Below are positions 4,289 to 6,288 of a stretch of DNA of 6,288 bases, piece by piece; position 1 is the first letter of the stretch; each line of letters starts with the position of its first letter. A program made the translations under genes and the position numbers. The notes under the pieces were generated by a model that was given only the letters and a program-made list of their open reading frames with translations, ran no database searches and was not told the DNA's origin. Source of the stretch: an uncultured Ruminococcus sp. (GTDB taxonomy: Bacteria > Bacillota > Clostridia > Oscillospirales > Ruminococcaceae). The stretch lies in the NCBI GenBank assembly GCA_947178195.1, contig CAMWXM010000168.1:1-6288 (forward strand), in the 5' to 3' direction.

Positions 4289-5620
4289 TTAGATATAATG
4301 ATATCTTTTCTTCATTTTAAAAATAAATATCAGAGTGATAGTCATAGCCATAATTTCTGCTGCAACAATAGATATCCAGATTCCGTTTATTTCAAAAATC
4401 AGCGGAAGAATCAATACTGCCGCAATCTGGAACACTAAGGTACGCAAAAAGGAAATCAATGCAGAAATAAGGCCATTATTGAGTGCGGTAAAGAAAGATG
4501 AGCCAAAAATAGACATTCCTGCAAATAAAAATGAAAAAGAAAAAATGCGGAATCCGTTGAGCGTTAAATTCATCAGCGATGAATCATAGCCAACAAAAAT
4601 TTTTGCTGATGGATAGGAAAGAAGTTCAGCCAGTAAGAGCATACTTACTGAGAATGTACCGATTATAATTAAGCTTTTTTTCAGAAGATTTTTAAGCTCA
4701 GCATGATTATCCGCACCGTAATGGTATCCTATGATTGGCGCAGTACCAACAGAATATCCGATAAATACTGCAAGGAAAACCAAATTAACATACATAAGTA
4801 CACCATATGCTGCAACGCCGTCTTCACCGGCATATTTCATCAATTGCGCATTATAGAGCATACTTACAATAGAAATCGAGATGTTGGACATGAGCTCTGA
4901 TGAACCGTTAGTACAGGCTTTCAGCAGGGATTTTCCGTCAAAATGTGTTTTAGTCAATTTGAGCAGACTTTTGTTTTTACGGGCAAAATAAAAAACAGGC
5001 ACACAGCCACCCACAACCTGACTTAGTGCAGTTGCTAATGCAGCTCCAACCAAGCCCCATTGAAAAGCTGCCACAAACAGTGCGTCCAGAATCATATTTG
5101 TCAATCCGGCAGCTACCGTTACTCCTAAACCGAGATGTGGTTTTTCTGCTGTAGCAAAAAAACTCTGAAATTCATATTGGAGCATAAAAAACGGAAGTGC
5201 CATCAGAATTATTCTGCCATACAGAACACAGTTGCTGAGCATTTCTCCTTCCGCTCCAAGTAATTCTGCGATAGGTCGGATAAAAATGATTCCCAGAACA
5301 GCTATAATAGTGCCGCATATTGCCGTTACATAGACAAATAGCGAAAACAGGCTATTTGCTTTTTCATGATCTCTTTCGCCCATAGTTTTGGCAATAAGTG
5401 CGCTTCCACCTGTTCCAAACATAAACCCCATAGCTCCAAGAATCATAAGGAACGGCATAATAAAATTTACTGCGGCAAAAGGAGTCTTGCCAACAAAATT
5501 AGAAACAAAAAATCCATCAACTACTCCGTAAATTGATGTGAAAATCATCATGATAATGGTGGGAAATGTAAAACGCATCAATTTTTTCCCAGTAAAGTGG
5601 TCTGAAAGCTGTATGTTCAT
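4289..5620 (-). CDS. MATE family efflux transporter (MepA/DinF-like)
   Basis: This 443-residue integral membrane protein has about twelve hydrophobic segments in two homologous halves (roughly 15-215 and 235-435), the usual size of a MATE multidrug/Na+ or H+ antiporter in the cytoplasmic membrane. The first segment contains the family hallmark YGVVDGFFVSNFVG (31-44), with the conserved Asp35. Other typical family segments are FGTGGSALIAKTMGERD (68-84) and FIGYSVGTAPIIGYHYGA (about 286-303). ATG at 5620 is preceded by AGGAGGAA (5627-5634) at 6-nt spacing, which fixes the start. The 87-bp gap upstream to the next minus-strand gene, with a small hairpin in it, suggests separate transcription, though I saw no clear promoter. 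It converges on the PdxR-type gene and shares its terminator. Its substrate cannot be read from sequence; drugs, dyes or a metabolite are all possible. It appears intact. Confidence 0.93.
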   Translation of the reverse strand: MNIQLSDHFTGKKLMRFTFPTIIMMIFTSIYGVVDGFFVSNFVGKTPFAAVNFIMPFLMILGAMGFMFGTGGSALIAKTMGERDHEKANSLFSLFVYVTAICGTIIAVLGIIFIRPIAELLGAEGEMLSNCVLYGRIILMALPFFMLQYEFQSFFATAEKPHLGLGVTVAAGLTNMILDALFVAAFQWGLVGAALATALSQVVGGCVPVFYFARKNKSLLKLTKTHFDGKSLLKACTNGSSELMSNISISIVSMLYNAQLMKYAGEDGVAAYGVLMYVNLVFLAVFIGYSVGTAPIIGYHYGADNHAELKNLLKKSLIIIGTFSVSMLLLAELLSYPSAKIFVGYDSSLMNLTLNGFRIFSFSFLFAGMSIFGSSFFTALNNGLISALISFLRTLVFQIAAVLILPLIFEINGIWISIVAAEIMAMTITLIFIFKMKKRYHYI

Positions 5621-5687
5621 TTAGTGTTCCTCCTGAAAATTATTTACTGCTGTCATAATCAAAATTCTTTTTTTAACAGATCGGCAT

Positions 5688-5702
5688 AGCAGATTCTCTG
5701 CT
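5688..5702. other. Small perfect hairpin upstream of the MATE gene
   Basis: AGCAGA (5688-5693) and TCTGCT (5697-5702) form a 6-bp stem with a 3-nt loop, five bases beyond the end of the 5708-6214 gene on the minus strand. A U-tract does not follow directly in either direction, so it would be a weak terminator at best. It may stabilise the 3' end of the upstream transcript. Confidence 0.3.
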
Positions 5703-5707
5703 TAGGC

Positions 5708-6214
5708 TCATTTACATGCATAAAACCAATTATTTGTAATCTTTTCTACAAAAATATTATCTTCATCGCCTTTAGGTGAATTTACAAAGTCTGGCTTTTT
5801 ATTGTAAGGAGAATATATAAATGAAGCTCTTCCATTTATAATTCCAAATACTACAAAATCATTATTTACATATAAATATTCTAAACTTTGATGATCCAAT
5901 CTAAATACAGATTTAACCGTGATAAACGCTTGTCTTTGTTCTTGAGTTAAATAGTATTGCCAGTTATGACAACAAACCAAATTATTGGCATTTTTATCAA
6001 TAGTATATAGACAAACTTCATCAGCATCTGCGGCTGCATTTTTTTTGTGATATTCCATACATGCTTTTGCTATCGTTTCAAAACTATTTTGATTATCAGC
6101 AAGCATAGATTTGTTATAAGAAATTGTAGGTTTAATTCCAATTTTCAAGAAAGCAGCAATCACTAAAATTGATAATACAGTAAAGCATGTTATAATCAGA
6201 GGCTTTTTTTTCAT
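5708..6214 (-). CDS. Unrecognised membrane-anchored small protein
   Basis: This 168-residue protein starts MKKKPLIITCFTVLSILVIA. A positively charged N-terminus followed by a hydrophobic segment at about 6-25 indicates a single membrane anchor or uncleaved signal, with the rest likely outside the cell. There is no lipobox. The outer part (about 30-168) is polar and Tyr/Asn-rich with cysteines at 52, 68, 81, 82 and 167, and reads as a small mixed alpha/beta domain (ETIAKACMEYHKKN helix-like at 46-59; DFVVFGIINGRASFIYSPY strand-rich at 119-137). I recognise no family. ATG at 6214 is preceded by GAAAGGA (6223-6229) at 8-nt spacing. It lies upstream of the MATE gene on the same strand, without clear evidence of co-transcription. 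The upstream gene beyond the window is separated by a terminator, so this is probably its own unit. The length suggests a complete gene. Confidence 0.75.
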   Translation of the reverse strand: MKKKPLIITCFTVLSILVIAAFLKIGIKPTISYNKSMLADNQNSFETIAKACMEYHKKNAAADADEVCLYTIDKNANNLVCCHNWQYYLTQEQRQAFITVKSVFRLDHQSLEYLYVNNDFVVFGIINGRASFIYSPYNKKPDFVNSPKGDEDNIFVEKITNNWFYACK

Positions 6215-6239
6215 GACATATATCCTTTCATATTATAAA

Positions 6240-6268
6240 ATTCCCGTTTCATAAAATAAAACGGGAAT
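6240..6268 (-). terminator. Terminator of a minus-strand gene beyond the right edge
   Basis: ATTCCCGTTT (6240-6249) and AAACGGGAAT (6259-6268) are perfect reverse complements around a 9-nt AT-rich loop. On the minus strand the stem is followed by TTTTATAA, giving a short U-tract; the plus-strand side is less U-rich. It lies immediately upstream of the ribosome binding site of the 5708-6214 gene, so it most likely ends transcription from a gene to the right of the window. Confidence 0.6.
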
Positions 6269-6288
6269 AATTAATTAAAAATCAATTC

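Noticed and set aside
4335..4900. Two plus-strand ORFs of 84 and 65 residues inside the MATE gene
   Set aside because: Both are antisense shadows of an intact, strongly recognised membrane protein gene.
6232..6237. TATAAT on the minus strand before the 5708-6214 gene
   Set aside because: No -35 box is found at 16-18 bp, and transcription from it would begin inside the ribosome binding site, so it is probably chance in AT-rich DNA.

Overview
This AT-rich window most likely comes from a low-GC Firmicute, probably a gut-type Clostridia such as the Ruminococcus/Eubacterium group. The evidence is strong AGGAGG ribosome binding sites, near-consensus TTGACA/TATAAT promoters, a clostridial-looking pyridoxamine kinase next to a TIGR04002-type ECF S component, and a MepA-like MATE pump. 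The genus is an inference. No tRNA, rRNA, CRISPR array, insertion sequence or intact phage gene was found.

Left part (1-1666). This stretch is sparse in genes and looks eroded. It holds the C-terminus of an unrecognised protein (1-102) and a start-less C-terminal fragment of a possibly secreted protein (267-464) that ends in a hairpin. A near-perfect extended promoter follows at 626-655, then a 26-nt palindrome at 687-712. Next is the remnant of an AraC-type helix-turn-helix (731-862), which a 45-codon ORF with its own ribosome binding site now reads in another frame. The one intact gene is a small orphan class I SAM-dependent methyltransferase (882-1499). After it lies a short, frameshifted fragment resembling a cupin N-terminus (from 1571).

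Middle part (1667-4209). This is a vitamin B6 salvage module. On the minus strand, pyridoxamine/pyridoxal kinase (2181-3005) and an ECF transporter S component (1667-2170) form a tight two-gene operon. Diverging from them on the plus strand is a MocR/PdxR-type regulator (3097-4209) with a GntR-type helix-turn-helix fused to an aminotransferase-like PLP-binding domain. The 91-bp divergent gap holds a perfect TTGACA-17-TATAAT promoter for the regulator and two direct TGGTCA repeats 14 bp apart that look like its operator. The proposed circuit is that the regulator senses PLP and adjusts uptake (S component with a shared ECF energising module encoded elsewhere) and phosphorylation (kinase) of B6 vitamers. 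The regulator is only 370 residues long and appears to lack about 90-100 C-terminal residues, so it may be inactive or altered.

Right part (4210-6288). A bidirectional terminator (4235-4275) separates the convergent regulator and MATE efflux gene (4289-5620, minus strand). Upstream of the MATE gene, on the same strand, is an unrecognised small membrane-anchored protein (5708-6214). A hairpin terminator for a gene beyond the right edge lies at 6240-6268.

I found no clearly unprecedented multi-gene system. The best leads are the truncated PdxR with its visible operator and the palindrome/leader-ORF region ahead of the methyltransferase.
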